DNA of 64,000 nucleotides, taken from Opisthorchis felineus. Its lineage: Eukaryota; Platyhelminthes; Trematoda; Opisthorchiida; Opisthorchiidae. Both the position numbers and the translations under genes were made by a program. A model generated the notes under the pieces. That model saw nothing but the letters and a program-made list of their open reading frames with translations. It ran no database searches and was not told where the DNA came from. Positions 11,943 through 24,760 of the stretch are shown one piece after another. Location: assembly GCA_004794785.1 (NCBI GenBank), contig SJOL01006567.1, forward strand, positions 827,018-891,017, written 5' to 3'. Positions within the stretch are counted from its first letter, which is position 1. Every line of letters begins with the position of its first letter.

Positions 11943-12900
11943 ACTGTATATCAATGACATCTTCGGCACCGTGTCCTATGCTAAGGCCTTATTTTATGTA
12001 GACGATATAAAAATCCCCGACATATCACCCCCTGCATAAGCGGTTGCCTTTCACCGAATTTAACAAGACCTTTGCTCACTGACTTGCTGGTCAAATATCT
12101 CCGGCCTAAGCTTCTCTTCCGCAAAGTTTCAACTAACTTCCGGCCGATGCTCCCTCCCAGCCGATGCGTTCACGATTATTAACAAACGACTAACTCATCC
12201 CACTGAGATTAAGGACCTTGGTCTCAGATACTCTTGGATGTTTAGCTTTTTCTGCCAAGTCCAGCCTTAGGTTGCCCTGGTCCGTAGGCCCAGCTTTTTA
12301 CCGTTGGGCTCTTTTCACCTTCGAGACAAAATGGGCGCAATTTTAAGCTATGCGTGCAGCCGATCATGAAACCCTCTACCGCATTCTCCTACCTTTATAT
12401 CCAAAGTTATAGAGTGGCACTTGAAAGGTTCCGAAGCTTATTCATGAAAAAGTTGTCTCCACAATCATACTCTCTCTCTCCTACAGCTCCCGCTGTCAAA
12501 TTTTAGGCCTATAACCAGACTCAGACCTTTTAGGCTAAATCTCACTCTCCTGTACCTTCTAATTTACCAAAATGCCCCATTAGAAGAGGCCAAGCCAAAC
12601 CTTAATTCATGTCCTCGCTATAGCTTCCGTAATTCCAGCAGCTCAGTAGTGTGCCCTCCAGCTTGTACCCTCCTACGCAACTACTACTTTCTAGTTTACC
12701 ACGTTTGCATCTGGAACAGTCTTTCCAAACAGCTGCAAAACAACACGCACCACCATAGTTTTTCGCAGTCCATGTTGTCGCCTTAATAATACTCAGCCAC
12801 TCCTGATCTACTTCGTTAATCGGATCCAATACACCTTTGAGGTAAGTGACCATTCAATTAGTTTACACATAGAAGATCCCGTCATTATTATTATTGTTAC
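11943..12900 (+). pseudogene. LINE-5 reverse transcriptase, 3' half
   Basis: Opens with YINDIFGTVSYAKALFYVDD (11946 onwards), the palm motif C with catalytic YVDD, which continues the block that ends at 10004. Later segments read with frameshifts: SNISGLSFSSAKFQLT, EIKDLGLRYSWMFSF and, near the end, ACTLLRNYYFLVYHVCIWNS (about 12655-12715), typical of the carboxyl end of jockey-like LINEs. The element finishes with a short untranslated tail and an ATT run at 12880-12900. Several stops and frameshifts make it inactive. Confidence 0.7.
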
Positions 12901-13860
12901 TATTATATCCTACTATCCCCTTGACTTCCCTCAAGCTACTCTGGTCTGTTGAATTCCTGCTTAATCTGAGTGTGTTATGGCACTGGCCTGGTTGTTTTTC
13001 CTAGACAACTTATGCCTCGTTCAATCCAATTCCCTGCCCTGGATTACTCTATCAGCCGGGTCTAATGACTGATGATCCCTTTGGTCCAGCGCTAACACAA
13101 ACCAAACCGAGGTCAGCGTTCATTTCATTACTCGAGCGCATTATATGCCAAACAAATATATAGTCCATCTGATGATGCGCAATGAATAAAATTATTGTAT
13201 TTTTTACAGCCCGCTCACACACAACATCGCGGTGCGTCTCTCCTTAACGTGGTAGCTCACGCCAACGCTCCGTTGCCGTTTAGCCATGATGCACTCTGAA
13301 TATCACCATTCCCTAACCACTGTCCCATTGGAAACTGCCCTTTTCACTAGCCTCCTCCGCGACCTGCATTTACCAGCGCCTGTTTGCTGCGTGCTTGTTC
13401 GAAATGACTGAGCTGTCTTACTGGCCCGGATTTCCCCGACCGGAGAAAACACCTGGCAGTTGGAGTAGTTTATTAATGCACAGGCCGCATTTATGGCTGC
13501 TTGGTGGTTCGCCACCGTACACATCTGGTAACATGCACTAGGGATAAAGATTTCGTGTGGTCGTCGGACACACCCTGCAAAACGGTTGCTCTGTTACGTT
13601 GAACCGTATTGCGCTCGTATGCCCACCACCCCTCCAGTGGCACGGGTGCACCGGCCATCGCCGGTGGTTCTGGGCCTGGTCTTTAATTCAGTAAATCCAT
13701 GCTAGGGTGCCGTTTTTGTCTGTCTGTAGCGGTTGGTTTCAATTTTACCCGGGTGTCATTTAGCTGGCAACGCTTTACACTACAGATGATGGAAAACCGT
13801 TCTTCCGTGTGTAAAAAAAATTATATATATACACGGGATACCCTGTTGATACTATGCGGC
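12901..13860. other. No gene seen
   Basis: Short frames on both strands only. An A run and (TA)n tract lie at 13814-13836. Confidence 0.55.
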
Positions 13861-15410
13861 CCCCACCGCTTGCATCGACGTGCAAGGCTGTAGCTGCCCT
13901 CGTCTTAGTGGGGGTTTCACCGCATTAGCCAAACATAACGCACACGGTCTTCTCAAATGCCCTTCGTGTTAGTCGCATACAGCGAACAAATATAAAAAAC
14001 ACAGTGATGCACGTAACCCTTCACTAATAGCCACCGAGACTAGCGCCTGTAGGCTTATTTTGATTTGCACCACTTGTTCATTGAAGCTGATAGCAGTGTT
14101 CCGTGGACTGGTGACACTTTATGTTACACCCACCATCCATTCAATCATCTTAGGGGTTCTATCTCCAACAGTCCTTATGTGTTTGCCGTCACTTATCACA
14201 CCACTCATCTGCACACGTAAACTGGATTTTTTTGTTCCCCTTGTAACATACTAGTATCAAATTGGCAAGCCCAGCAGGACCTTGATTGCCAAGCTACTTA
14301 ACATAACTATGCCTCTATCCTGACTCATTTAGCTGCTTGTTGTCACAAACCTAACTTTGGTAGAATTTGAGTCAATATTTTTGTGTGTGATGAATTCCAT
14401 CCTATCAGAGACCCCCTTGAACTCCCCACGACCTGCGGATCTTATCCCATTTCCTCCCCTTCCTATGCTTTGAACGCTGTGTATGGTCGGTGTACACTCT
14501 AACTGGTCTGTGCTTTGCATCTAAACGGATCTCCAATTGAATCGAAACTGCCCACGAACCTGCATCGGGATTATTCTACCTCAGTGGACCTTTATGGCGT
14601 ACCAAAATATCCCGCTGTCCACAGAATCACACATGCCCGGTCCGATCATCACAAACTAGAAGTCCGTTGTGAGGCTGTCCAGAAACCGAAGTATGTCAGT
14701 GCAACAATGTCACGGCAATGGCATGCTCAGTTTGATGGCACACGCGCAACTATTCCCTTCGTACTCTTGACTGTGCTTTCTCGCTCACTCGTTCCTTTTC
14801 CTGCAAGTACGAGCAAGTACAAAAAGAGGCGGCCCCAGCCGCCTCAGAGACGAGTTCTATATAACGCGCTGAACCTCTCGTTCGGAATTAATTATCTCGG
14901 TTTCGCGATTTCAGTATGCCCCTTCCACATGTTCAATGATTCTACTCATGATGCTTGTTTGGCCCTATGCATTAGCGCTACCTCTTTCTCGCAAGTATCT
15001 TTAACACAGGGCTTCCCCCGGCAGCTACATCGGTGATTCTACCCAGTTTCAGTGCAAACTATGTTTCTAGACGAATCCTGCCGTTTTGCACTACTTTGAA
15101 TTAGTCCATCTCTTCATCTCTGCTTGTGCTTTTCGTGAGCCTGGCCATTTACTCAACCGCTCAAGGTCGCTCACTGCCGGCAACGGCTTTTCAGTTTTAC
15201 TTCAAGTCAACTGGCTTCATCGTTGAACTAGTCGTACTTCATTCCTTATCGATTTGTTTTTTTGTTATCTACAATCTACGATTACTTAACACATGGTAAA
15301 CTTGTCTTTTTGGTCTTCCCCCCCCCGTTGCGTCGGTGTTCACCACGTTCACGTTGTAACGGCTGATTATGTCTCAATCGGCACGTTCCCTACAAGTCAG
15401 TAAATGACTT
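13861..15410 (+). repeat. Family R repeat, long copy (type A terminus)
   Basis: Starts with the head (CATCGACGTGCAAGGCTGTAG), contains TGTCCAGAAACCGAAGTATG at about 14678-14697, and ends with CCCTACAAGTCAGTAAATGA at about 15388-15407, a decayed type A terminus. The 173-codon frame 14515-15036 falls within the repeat and matches no protein I know; other copies do not keep it open. Confidence 0.65.
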
Positions 15411-15479
15411 ATCTTATCTCAATGACTTATCTCCTCAACATTTGAGTTTGAAACATACAGTGTTGCGGTTTTAGATATG

Positions 15480-17570
15480 ACCTCAGATGTGTCTGTTGAG
15501 ATATTGGATTCTGTCCAGTTTTCATCCATTGTGGCAGTTGAGAAAGTTGAAGAATAGCTATGTCGTATTCGTCCGTGTAGCATTTAATCAGAGCACCAAC
15601 GCTATTTTACGTCTTGAGTGGGTATACTACAAATGCAGTAGGCGGTCAGCAAAACCAATGGAAAGTTGAGAAATCCGAAGAAGCTAGTTTGTGGAGCGCA
15701 ATTGCTTATTACCGGCAGTACACGCAGCACTGACTGTCCAGTTCCTTTTTGTCTAAGGAGACACAGGAGCCATCGCGTAGTCAAAACGTATTATCCGGAA
15801 CACAACCATAAGTTCATTAAGCTTTTGTACGATCAAATTACGGTGAATCGGCGGCTGACAGAAGGGGATTTGGCCATCTTCAGGGCTCTGCTGGAGTATA
15901 GAACTCCACCATGTGAAGTGCGGCAGTTTGTATCCGATGAATTCAACAAGGTCCTTACCACTCAGGACATATACAACTACCACCAAAAGTGTCGGCCATC
16001 TCTGTTGAGTAGGTGGCGGATGATATGCTTTCGGTCCTGGCAGAGCTTTGCGAGTCCGGACGCGTGCTTGTGTTGGAGCCTGTAGAAGACCACTACAGTC
16101 ACATACGCTTCGCCAGATGGCAACAGACAGTACTCTTCCGGCGCTTCCCGGATGTCATAAAGGTCAACGAAACGGAAGCCACAAACCAATTTGGGTGAGT
16201 TTTGCAAAAGCAAGGTATATGTGGCCTGTAATTACAAACTGCACACCTTTCTGATCACGGAGTGCATGGGTACCGGACGTTCGGTCATGTTTGTCTGCGA
16301 TGTCATGTTGTGCCACGTCCATATCAATAAAACTGTCAGAAACTGTGTGTATCGTATAACATCCATGTATTTTTTGTCACATGCACTCTACGAACAGCTG
16401 GCACACATTCCACTACATGTCTCACCTGGACAACGCTGCATAGTATGTTCTTGTTTATCACAACACTGACACACAGATTCCGACAAGTGCTGCGCCGGAA
16501 GGACCTACTATTCGTCTCTTACCCTGCGACCCACTGGTTGTACAGCGCTCGCAAATGGTCTGTGCACGCACAATCCGGGATTTTCCATTTTAGTAATGTG
16601 ACAAACAGTTATCTGGGGAACGTAAACTGTCACCTGAAAAACGAAGTGCACCACTCAGGCACACTAAGGCATGCCACACGGGTGTCATGGCATGCTAAGT
16701 GGCTCATGCGGGAATATGAGACGCATACGTCGTATCATTTTCACTGAAGCGGAATCGTGAATATCGACAACTACGTTCTAAACGTTGTCTGTCGAATGAC
16801 TATGTATGCATATTATCTCGTTCTGAGGCATCTAGGGCCGTGACCCTAACGACTGCACCATCATAGTGTTAGAAAAAACAAGTTGAAGCCAGTCTACGTT
16901 AGCTAACTCATCGTTCTTTGTGCAACCACTCCGGTGCTCCCAGATGGTCGACACCTGGGCCCAAAAACGCATATGGTTCCTATACCAGACGATGGGATTC
17001 CCCTTTCTCCACTTGTTCTCTGTATTTAGAGACCGGTCGGCTCCAAGCAGAAATAAAACATTTTTATGGATTTTTCTTAGGTTGCTTCCCCATCCACCAA
17101 CCGTGGCTTTCGGATTACAATCTACCGAAACAAGGTATACCCTTTACACTCGTTTCCGAGCCCCCGCCAACGGGTTGCAACGGCCTTCGTAAACAACTGA
17201 ACCGAGGAGTGAATAAGCTCCAGGAACTGGAACCCAGAAGGGCCACAGCCGTCAATAAGTGATTGAATGTTCACGGGCAAATTTTGCTGCTCCAAGGCTC
17301 GAAGTCTGCGACTAGCCACCAGCTGCTGGTGGTCAAGCTTAATGCACCTCAACCCAGGTTGTAGTCTAGGGACACAGACTTAGGCTTTCGTGTGCTTTGT
17401 GACCGGCCGACTTGAAGCAGTGACCGATGGCGTGCAACGGGTCGCGTATCATGTCACGTCAACTGTTGTGATGGTGAACCTTGCCAGCTGTGCAGTGATG
17501 CTCCCTAGGCTTGTCCCAACGGTGAGTCCGCAAATGATTAATTTATTTTTGGTGCCTGGACCCGGCCCGC
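15480..17570 (+). mobile_element. MULE-type transposase remnant, copy A
   Basis: Frameshifted coding remnant of a Mutator-like (MULE/FAR1-like) transposase. Reading downstream: SYVVFVRVAFNQSTNAILRL (about 15562) followed by YYKCSRRS; a zinc-binding-like block CPVPFCLRRHRSH with YYPEHNHKF; NRRLTEGDLAIFRALLEYR; QDIYNYHQKCRPSLLS (about 15964-16010); FRRFPDVIKVNETEATNQFG (about 16137-16196, motif of the first catalytic Asp); GTGRSVMF fused to CDVMLCHVHINKTVRNC; then LRHATRVSWHAKWLMREYE and LPKQGIPFTLVSEPPPTG (about 17125). The block between VMF and CDVMLC, present in copy B, is missing. Copy B on the minus strand (29690-27090) has the same order, so together they define the family. No terminal inverted repeats were identified. 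Confidence 0.65.
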
Positions 17571-18602
17571 ACAAGTCTGCTTGTTAAACGGTCCGCAAAA
17601 AAGGCGTGTTATGATGTTACCCTGGAACGAAGCACAGTGTGTCCCGGAAGTCTGTTTGCGTCCGTATTTCCGGCTCCAAGGAGGAGTTAATCGACGGCCG
17701 AGTCAATAGTATACTACTAGTACTAGAGCTACAGAGCGCCAGTTAGTGGAAAGGGACGACGATGATTTCGTATGACTCATACAAGGCCACCTAGTTCTAG
17801 GATGTTCGTTCATTAACAAGACATGATAGATTTCAGGTATGTCTCGTATTTTTGAGGCCTAATAGTCAGTAGGCACCAAGCCACAAGAAATAACACAACA
17901 CAAACCGGCCGTTGAAGATAGCGTTGTACAAACAAGCCTAACATGCATCTTCCTCTCATTTAAAGACATTAGTAGCTCAATGAACGCTTCATATCAAGAA
18001 GGCCGTACGCCTCTGCGCAGGACGTATATACCAATCAAAAATACATTAAATTCAACTTTTCACCCCGTACAATATTCCAAGTAAAGGTGGATGGGCGCTT
18101 GTCGTGCACGTCAGCTACTTCCGTAAAGCTGATAGACGTAGGTGGCTAGTTGATTAGGCATCGTCGACCTTCTACGCTGCTATCAAACAATGCACCAGAA
18201 ACTCGACCTGCCGCCAGAGTTCATTATCATTTGGAGCCTTACGTTCACTATATCTAGTACGATGTTCCGAAGATAATGAATGTTTCTGCAGTGGCAGTTA
18301 CCCGAAACAGCTAGTCACGCGGTCCGAAAACATGACTCATCTTCCGTCCAGCTGACCGGCAGATACAAGAACAAGTTTGGTTACAGGAGTTAAACTCCGT
18401 CACAAGTACAATAAAGCTATAACCCGTTCCATAAATTATTAAACCTCTAGAACTAGCTTCCTATTTTGCCCATTGTAAGGAATTCATGTTTTACCCCAAG
18501 TCGCGATATCCTATTACAGTTACATGCATTTTTCCAATTCGACGTAACAGCTGACCTTGAGGATTCACTCACTTGAACAAATAGCCAATACTGTGCATTT
18601 AA
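17571..18602. other. No gene seen
   Basis: No open frame of note, no repeat terminus and no recognised motif over about 1 kb. Confidence 0.55.
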
Positions 18603-19025
18603 TAATGAAAATGAGAATGATAATGTTTATTCCCAACTTGTGGGTGGCATGCCGTTAAGCATGATCATAAGGTTACAGTCAGAATAAAAGCACGACTGGC
18701 GGGGATTGTGAGTACAGGGGGTAATGGAAAGGGACAGCGTCGTAGGCGGTGGGCATTATCCGATGTAGGCGTGGTCACCACTAAACCGGCACGGGCATGG
18801 AAGCACAGGTACTATGCGTTTTTTGGAGAGAATATCGAGCAAGATCGGATCGGTAGGAATTGATGGTGGCGGGCAAAAAACAAAGCGAGGAAGGGTGAAA
18901 CAAGAGGCTTCGTGCCTGGCACATAATAAGAAAAGTGTAAACGGTAAAAAATGACGAACCAGAGCATCAGATCTGGTGAAGCGGCAGAATTTGCGTCATT
19001 CAGCCGGTCAAATTGAGCCGGTCAA
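18603..19025 (-). repeat. Family R repeat, inverted type B 3' end
   Basis: Nearly the same text as 5574-5960 over some 400 bp (reversed terminus ATTCCCAACTTGTGGGTGGC, then the GGCATTATCCGATGTAGGCG segment). It is one of the least diverged pairs in the window and so relatively young. Confidence 0.8.
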
Positions 19026-19169
19026 TTTAACCTATCAGACATAAACATTGTTAACCATGAAGCGGTAACCTTCAAAACACCGTCTTTTCAAGAAATCAAT
19101 TGCAGTTGGTAAATACTGATCAGAAAATCAATCGGCTTTATCACCAAAGTGCTCGTACATATCCTCCCT

Positions 19170-19335
19170 TGTTGTCCCAATTTTCTGTTTTCCGCCACTT
19201 ACAATTGCCTATCACATGACAGGCGTATCTCCTTGGTTGTGCCCTTACCCGTTTAGCTCTTTTCTTCTGTGTTCAAATTACAACGACCCGATCTTGCCTT
19301 AGTTAATATACCCCATAGAAACTGAGAAGTAGACA
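19170..19335 (+). repeat. Family R repeat, type A 3' fragment
   Basis: Matches 4500-4650 and 15250-15400 (segments around TACAATTGCCTATCACATGA and CGACCCGATCTTGCCT), with a decayed terminus. Together with the copy before it, this forms another inverted, head-to-head arrangement. Confidence 0.5.
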
Positions 19336-19689
19336 TATCATCAACTTTGTTTACCCTTGTTTGAATTTCTGCGCCGAGCCTGTAAGTGCCGCTATGTGCT
19401 CTGCTTTGTCACTCCGGCTACCGTTTTCAAAGTCACTCCGGTGTGCGTTGACATCATGGAAGCCTTCGACTTGTTTTCCAAATACACCAATGTCACGTTC
19501 ACTGAGCTGGTTGCGGCAACAACTCCCCAGTTTTGATACTTCTCACACTCTTATGAGTATGGGGTAACCGGTTTTCCTAATTCGGGACTTTATCGCTGCA
19601 TAGGAATAACACAAGGAAATCCACCCCGCCCGAAACTGCTCCTATGGGGAGCAGAATGTCGATGCCACAAGTAGGATGCCACAAGGATA

Positions 19690-20940
19690 AGGGACTCATA
19701 TCAGATGCCATATTTTTCGATTTCTCAAAAACATTTGATCGAGTCCCACACGTCCCACTGCTCCACAAACTCGAGTCTTACGGGGTTCAAGGGACGATCC
19801 TACTCTAGATCAAGGCGTTCTTATCAGACAGAAAATTCCGAGTGAAAGTAGGCTCAACCTACTCTTCTCCAGCGCCGATCTCCATTGGAGTTCCTCAAGG
19901 CTCCCTCCTGGGACCACTGCTGTTTCTGATATACGTCAATGACCTTCCAGACGTTCTTTCAAGTCCATGTCTACTTTTTGCGGACGACTTGAAATCCTGG
20001 AGTACCAATGCCAGTGCCCTCCAAATGGATGTAAACGCTGTAAAACAGTGGTCGTTGGACTGGCACCTTCCTCTGAATGACGAAAAGTGCGCCCATATGT
20101 CATTTGAAGGAGACTCAGCGAACGCCTATGTCGTGCATGGTGAGAATGAACCAAAAGGCAGCACGAAGATAGATGCCAAAAAGGATTTGGGTATCTGGCT
20201 CTCTTCGAACATGTCCTTCTCACTGAACCATGAGAAAACGGTCCAAAAGGCATTCGCCGTTCTACGGCTGATTGGGCGCACCTTCTCCCGTATTACTCGC
20301 ACGGACTTTCAAATACTCTATGGGACCTACGTCAGACCGCTTCTTGAATACGCCAACCAAGTTGTCTACTCAGGGCGCACGAAGGACGTAACCCTCACTG
20401 AGCGTGTCCAGCGAGCTGCTACGAAAATGGTTGCCGGCCTTAAATCCGTGGCCTACGAAATGCACCTCGCGGCGCTTGACCTCTTTCCTCTCGTGTATCG
20501 CCGCCTCCAAGGAGATCTAATTCATAGTTATGTCCTGTTTGAACAAGGCTTGGCCAACAGGTTTTCACCGTTGAGCCAGTGGACACACGCCGGGGACATG
20601 GGAGGAAGGTTTTCAAGCTCAGAGCAAACAATTTTATCGGGCGAAGTGTTTTCTCATTTCGTGCAGTAGCTGTGTGGAATAACCTTCCTCCGACAGTTGC
20701 CCACGCTCCATCTAGAACCCAGTTCAAAGCACTATTAGGCACTTTCCTATGCAAGTCCTCGTGCTGGCAAACATACCACCCCGAGCTGAGAACTTAAAGA
20801 GCAGTGCTACACCCTTCTTTCGCTTGTGCCTTTCAGGTGAACGGCAACCGCTGAACGACAAGATCAAAACCGACCCGGGAAACTTTGGCAAAAGCCTCCA
20901 TCTTGTGTATCAATCCGTAAATCCATGGATCCGTGAAGGT
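19690..20940 (+). pseudogene. LINE-4 non-LTR reverse transcriptase, 3' part
   Basis: Non-LTR retrotransposon reverse transcriptase, 5' truncated. In one frame it reads AIFFDFSKTFDRVPHVPLLH (about 19710-19770), a stop codon TAG at 19806-19808 in place of a usual Trp, then [20 protein letters not shown] (19883-19942) and [10 protein letters not shown] (catalytic FADD, about 19972-20000). This is followed by the thumb and the carboxyl segment [17 protein letters not shown] frameshift near 20575 moves the end to another frame: [15 protein letters not shown] and [17 protein letters not shown], stopping near 20797. The untranslated tail to about 20940 recurs alone at 25720-25905. One stop and one frameshift in about 370 codons suggest moderate age. 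Clade (CR1- or jockey-like) was not resolved. Confidence 0.8.
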
Positions 20941-21829
20941 CCGCGGAACCTTGTTGCATGGTTTTGATTTCGCTAGTTAACGCGTCCTGTGCGCAAAGGG
21001 CCAGGCCCATCTTGAGGGTTGCATTTATCTGCAGAGGTCGAGTTGTAAAGGTAAAGCACGATATTCAGCGCACGAAAAACGAGGGAATTAGCCGCTCATG
21101 GGGACAGATAACATCAAGCTGTCTCAGCCTCAGTCGAGCCCTTCTGCTTTCTCTTCTTCGTGGGCCCGACAGGCCGCGTGATACATTTGGCCGACCCCTC
21201 GGCTTTCAAAGAAAATCAGCTTGCAAAAGCAGACGGGAAACTGAGACCCAACGATTGAGGTGCCTGTTGAGGCTGCTGCATTTGATCTTGATCGGTAAAA
21301 TTCATTGTAGCACCTTCAAAATATGATATATTTACTCTAAACAGCCTTCGCGTGGTCGACTGCGTCTACCGAAGAATACCATTGGGCTATATCGACGCCG
21401 AAAAGCAGCAGAAGGGACTGATTATCCCAAACCGGAGTCAAACCATCCTGGCACATCGGAAGTCGCTGAGTACTACGCTGCGTGGCTAATGCTCCTAGAC
21501 TTAGCAAAGTCATTTTATACCTGTCCTCTAGTCTGGACCCAATACATGAGCGTAATCGCCGAGGAAGAATGGTTGCTCTCTGCAGTGATGGTGCAACCAG
21601 CAGCGGTAATGGCGACAGTATGCGAGGGTAGGCTCTTCTCTTCTTCCGAATCGGTGTCTTGTGTTTCCCGAACGCGTGTTTACTAGGATGTTTATCTTCC
21701 GTATCCAGCTCAGGTGCCGCTTGCTAAAGATGACAGTCATCAACCCTGGTGTGGTCAAGGCTACCAAACTATCACTTGTTGTGGACTATTCAGGTAGAGA
21801 GTTTTGTGCAAATTCTGTGACCCTGCTGG
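20941..21829. other. No gene recognised
   Basis: A 122-codon frame (20958-21326) and shorter ones are present, but no motif or repeat partner was found. Confidence 0.45.
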
Positions 21830-22040
21830 ACCGTGCATGCTGGTTGACGTGCCCATAATAATCGGTTTCAAGGGAGCTTCAAAAACGTCTGTCACCAAGA
21901 TGCATTGACTACGAGGAGTTCAGAGCACTTATTTAGACGTCTCTTATGAAGCCTGGTAAATTCGCTGTTCGGAAGCCCTGATCAACAGTGTCAGAATTAA
22001 GTGCGGTCCCGGATGCGCGAGGGAAGTTTGTGAAATTGGA
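21830..22040 (+). mobile_element. Possible MULE amino-part remnant
   Basis: The frames read RLSPRCIDYEEFRALI and then RIKCGPGC, in the same order and spacing as NRRLTEGDLAIFRALL and QKCRPSLL of MULE copy A; the stretch TCAGAATTAAGTGCGGTCCC resembles the fragment near 25105-25130. Short and degraded, so tentative. Confidence 0.3.
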
Positions 22041-22860
22041 ATAAATAGGAGTACCGTGCCTCTTTATGTTTTGTCATTTTCACCCACAATCGATTGTCAT
22101 GCTGATTCTTCAGTTTGCGAACCAATATTCATTTCAAGTTCAGAAAGCCGTTTTTCCCATCCCACAAAAGCTGTTGTTGAACCGGGGATTCCTTAGGTCA
22201 GTGACTTAAGAATCGCTCACATTTTGGGCCCTCTGCATACATAAAACACATTTATGTGCGGTACACGGCGCGAAGCGTTTAATCTTGCTGTCGATTTGCA
22301 CATCTGACCGCGAACTGCGGCAGCTTTGCTTATGATGTGCGAGTCTTTGTTGTGCCCGCGCTTGTTGCGCCAGGGGAAACATGGGGAAGTGTTCGTCCGT
22401 CCCAAGTTGCTGGCCTTTGCGCGCGTAGTTCCATGTCAAATGTTCTTCCATATTTTGGGTATCACTTCCCCTTAAAGAGGAGCCCTTCTTGGCACACCTT
22501 CAAACGGAACGTTTCCATAGTTTTCTCCCGTTTTCCTGTATATCCCTCAACATTACTTATTCACGTTTGTTGTCTGAGCTCACGCCATACAGAAATAAAA
22601 GGTGACAAATGCTGCAGCAAAACGCAGCATCTTTTCCGGTTGGTCTGCCGTTTTTGCTCAAACTCTTTAGTTTTTTCGGGCTTTGCAAATATATAACATG
22701 CGGGATAATGACAAACTTCAAACTTAGCAACCACTTAAAGTCAGTGGCGCAGCCGGGCGTGTAGAATGGCCGCCTTCATTCATCCAGAAAATCGAAGAAA
22801 TTGTCATCATTCCTTGATGAGACCGGAAGGTCTAAAATATGTGCACAGGTACTAGGATTT
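22041..22860. other. No gene recognised
   Basis: Overlapping frames on both strands near 22206-22696 with no recognised motif. Confidence 0.45.
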
Positions 22861-23240
22861 TAATCCGTTGTGCTCAGCCTACCGTAGACTTCAACAGGAT
22901 ACCCGGATCAAAACGGCACTGCAAGAAACGCTTGGATGGGTTTCAGTGGACTGGTTAGAACCCGTACCAAAGCACTCCCATTTGACCAACCGCGTGATGG
23001 CACGAACGATTCTCTCAGCAATACCAGCGTACCAGGAAAAATTGCCATGGTCAGTTGCGTGTACTCCGCAGATGGACGCACCTGAAAATCATCTCTAAAT
23101 GGCCGAGAACGACCATCATCACAGTAATGGGCATGAAGAAGCAGTCGGTCCAGCACACAGCAGTGGCAGGCTGTTGCGTAGTTTGATGGTGTAAAAGTAG
23201 CATTCCGTTGTCAGAGGCGCATTTTTGGTGCCATTTTATT
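22860..23240 (-). mobile_element. MULE carboxyl-part remnant, copy C
   Basis: Aligns at nucleotide level with 27250-27560 of MULE copy B, also on the minus strand. Shared stretches include ACGCTTGGNTGGG, AAAGCA with CTNACCAACCG-like text, and TGGACGCACCTGAA (about 23072-23085 against 27432-27445). I estimate roughly 60-65% identity by eye. It confirms that the 3' portion of copy B belongs to the repeated element. Confidence 0.5.
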
Positions 23241-24760
23241 CCTTACAAACCCATCAACCCCGCAAATAGCTGGTTGCGGAGGCTCGTCCTCAGCGGAGGC
23301 ACCACGAACAGTGGCCCTAACTCTACGTCAAACTCCAAACGGATGCTGTTAGGCCTGTATTTGCTTTCCTAAAGTCAGAAACTCAGAAAGCGTCCACCCA
23401 GGATGAATCATGTCGTGCTCTGCGTCAACGGTGACACTTTGGAAAAGTCAAAACAGCAAACTTTGCTTTTCTGGGTTGCCTTGTAGAAAGGCGGCCACCT
23501 TTTATAGAGTTCTTTTAAACGTTACCTACTTCAATGAGCAAAAACCAAGCCCATAGAGCTAACGTCGGAGGCTAGTATTTGTCGCCGTAGCTTTCGACGT
23601 ACTAGGTGATCAGCACTTTCTAAAATTACTCTGCTAACCACTGGTGCACTTCTGGTGATGATTCGCGCATTCAAAACAGCGTTTAACCCTATAAACTGGT
23701 CAAAAGTCAGTTATCGGACAGCGGAAAACAGGTCAAAAAGAAAGCTACTGAATGTATGGTTGTGCTTCGGATGGCTTGATGCCACCGCCAGTAAATCGGC
23801 GAATGCAAAACATCTCCAGGCACCCGGTACACTGTCTGCCGTCACTCACCAGAAGTGCAGTACGCTTATAACATGTAGCTTTGTCATTGATTTCTGCCTC
23901 GCTGAGCCACACACATGAGGCCACGACAAGACATAAGCAGCTGAACGGTGCATCTTTTGGTAATTCACACCACTAAAACAGCGCACATATTCTTCAATTA
24001 CCCTTCTTATTGCAGAGAGGAGTTATGAAAAAATAATTTCTTTACAAGATCATGCAGGGTCAGTAAAAATGTAAATAATTTGCCCAGCGTAAACCTTGAC
24101 CAGAAATAATTCTTTTAGGAGAACTTAGAATCTTTAGGGATGCTTCAGGATTCCAATTAAATACCACCCCCGGTGCGGTGTTACGTGAGAGTTTCTGTAG
24201 TATGAGCTGTGGCGTCACAAAACGCTTTGAAGTAAAAGACACTTCTTATGCTGCCTTTAATTTTATCTGACACAAAAGAAGCTGAAATTAAGGCGGAGCT
24301 GTGCATTTCTATTGCCAAAGAGAGTCTGTCATTAAAATATCCTCATTTTGCCGTAATTATTTCTTGACTTACTTTTTGATATCTGATAAATTGCCGCAAG
24401 CTAACAGTTGCTGTTCAGTGCACCCAGAATGTCAACCGGGTCAGCGTACCGGCATATTTCGCAACAAAATGCCGTAATGAGGGTTTCGTGCGTGGTTTCA
24501 GCGCCAAGCTAAAAATTGTCCTGTACTGTGAACGTCAATCCTTAAGTTAATGATTCGCACATTACATCATATCAGAAATTAGGATAGACCGTGACAGGCC
24601 GTCATGGAAACAGGAAGTTTGGCACGGCAGTATTTATAGGACCATCACCGAATGTCAAACATTATCATGCTGGAATTATAATAAGGAAGGAAAAGCACCT
24701 AGGTTCAGTTGGGAAACAATCCTAGTATTAATAATGCTGAATCATTATTGTTAAACATTC
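23241..24760. other. No gene recognised
   Basis: Frames at 23655-23918 (+) and 24242-24060 (-) could not be assigned. Given MULE fragments on either side, this may be part of a decayed MULE cluster, but nothing was matched. Confidence 0.45.

Noticed and set aside
14515..15036. 173-codon frame as a gene
   Set aside because: It lies inside a family R copy; the same region in other copies is not open in this frame.
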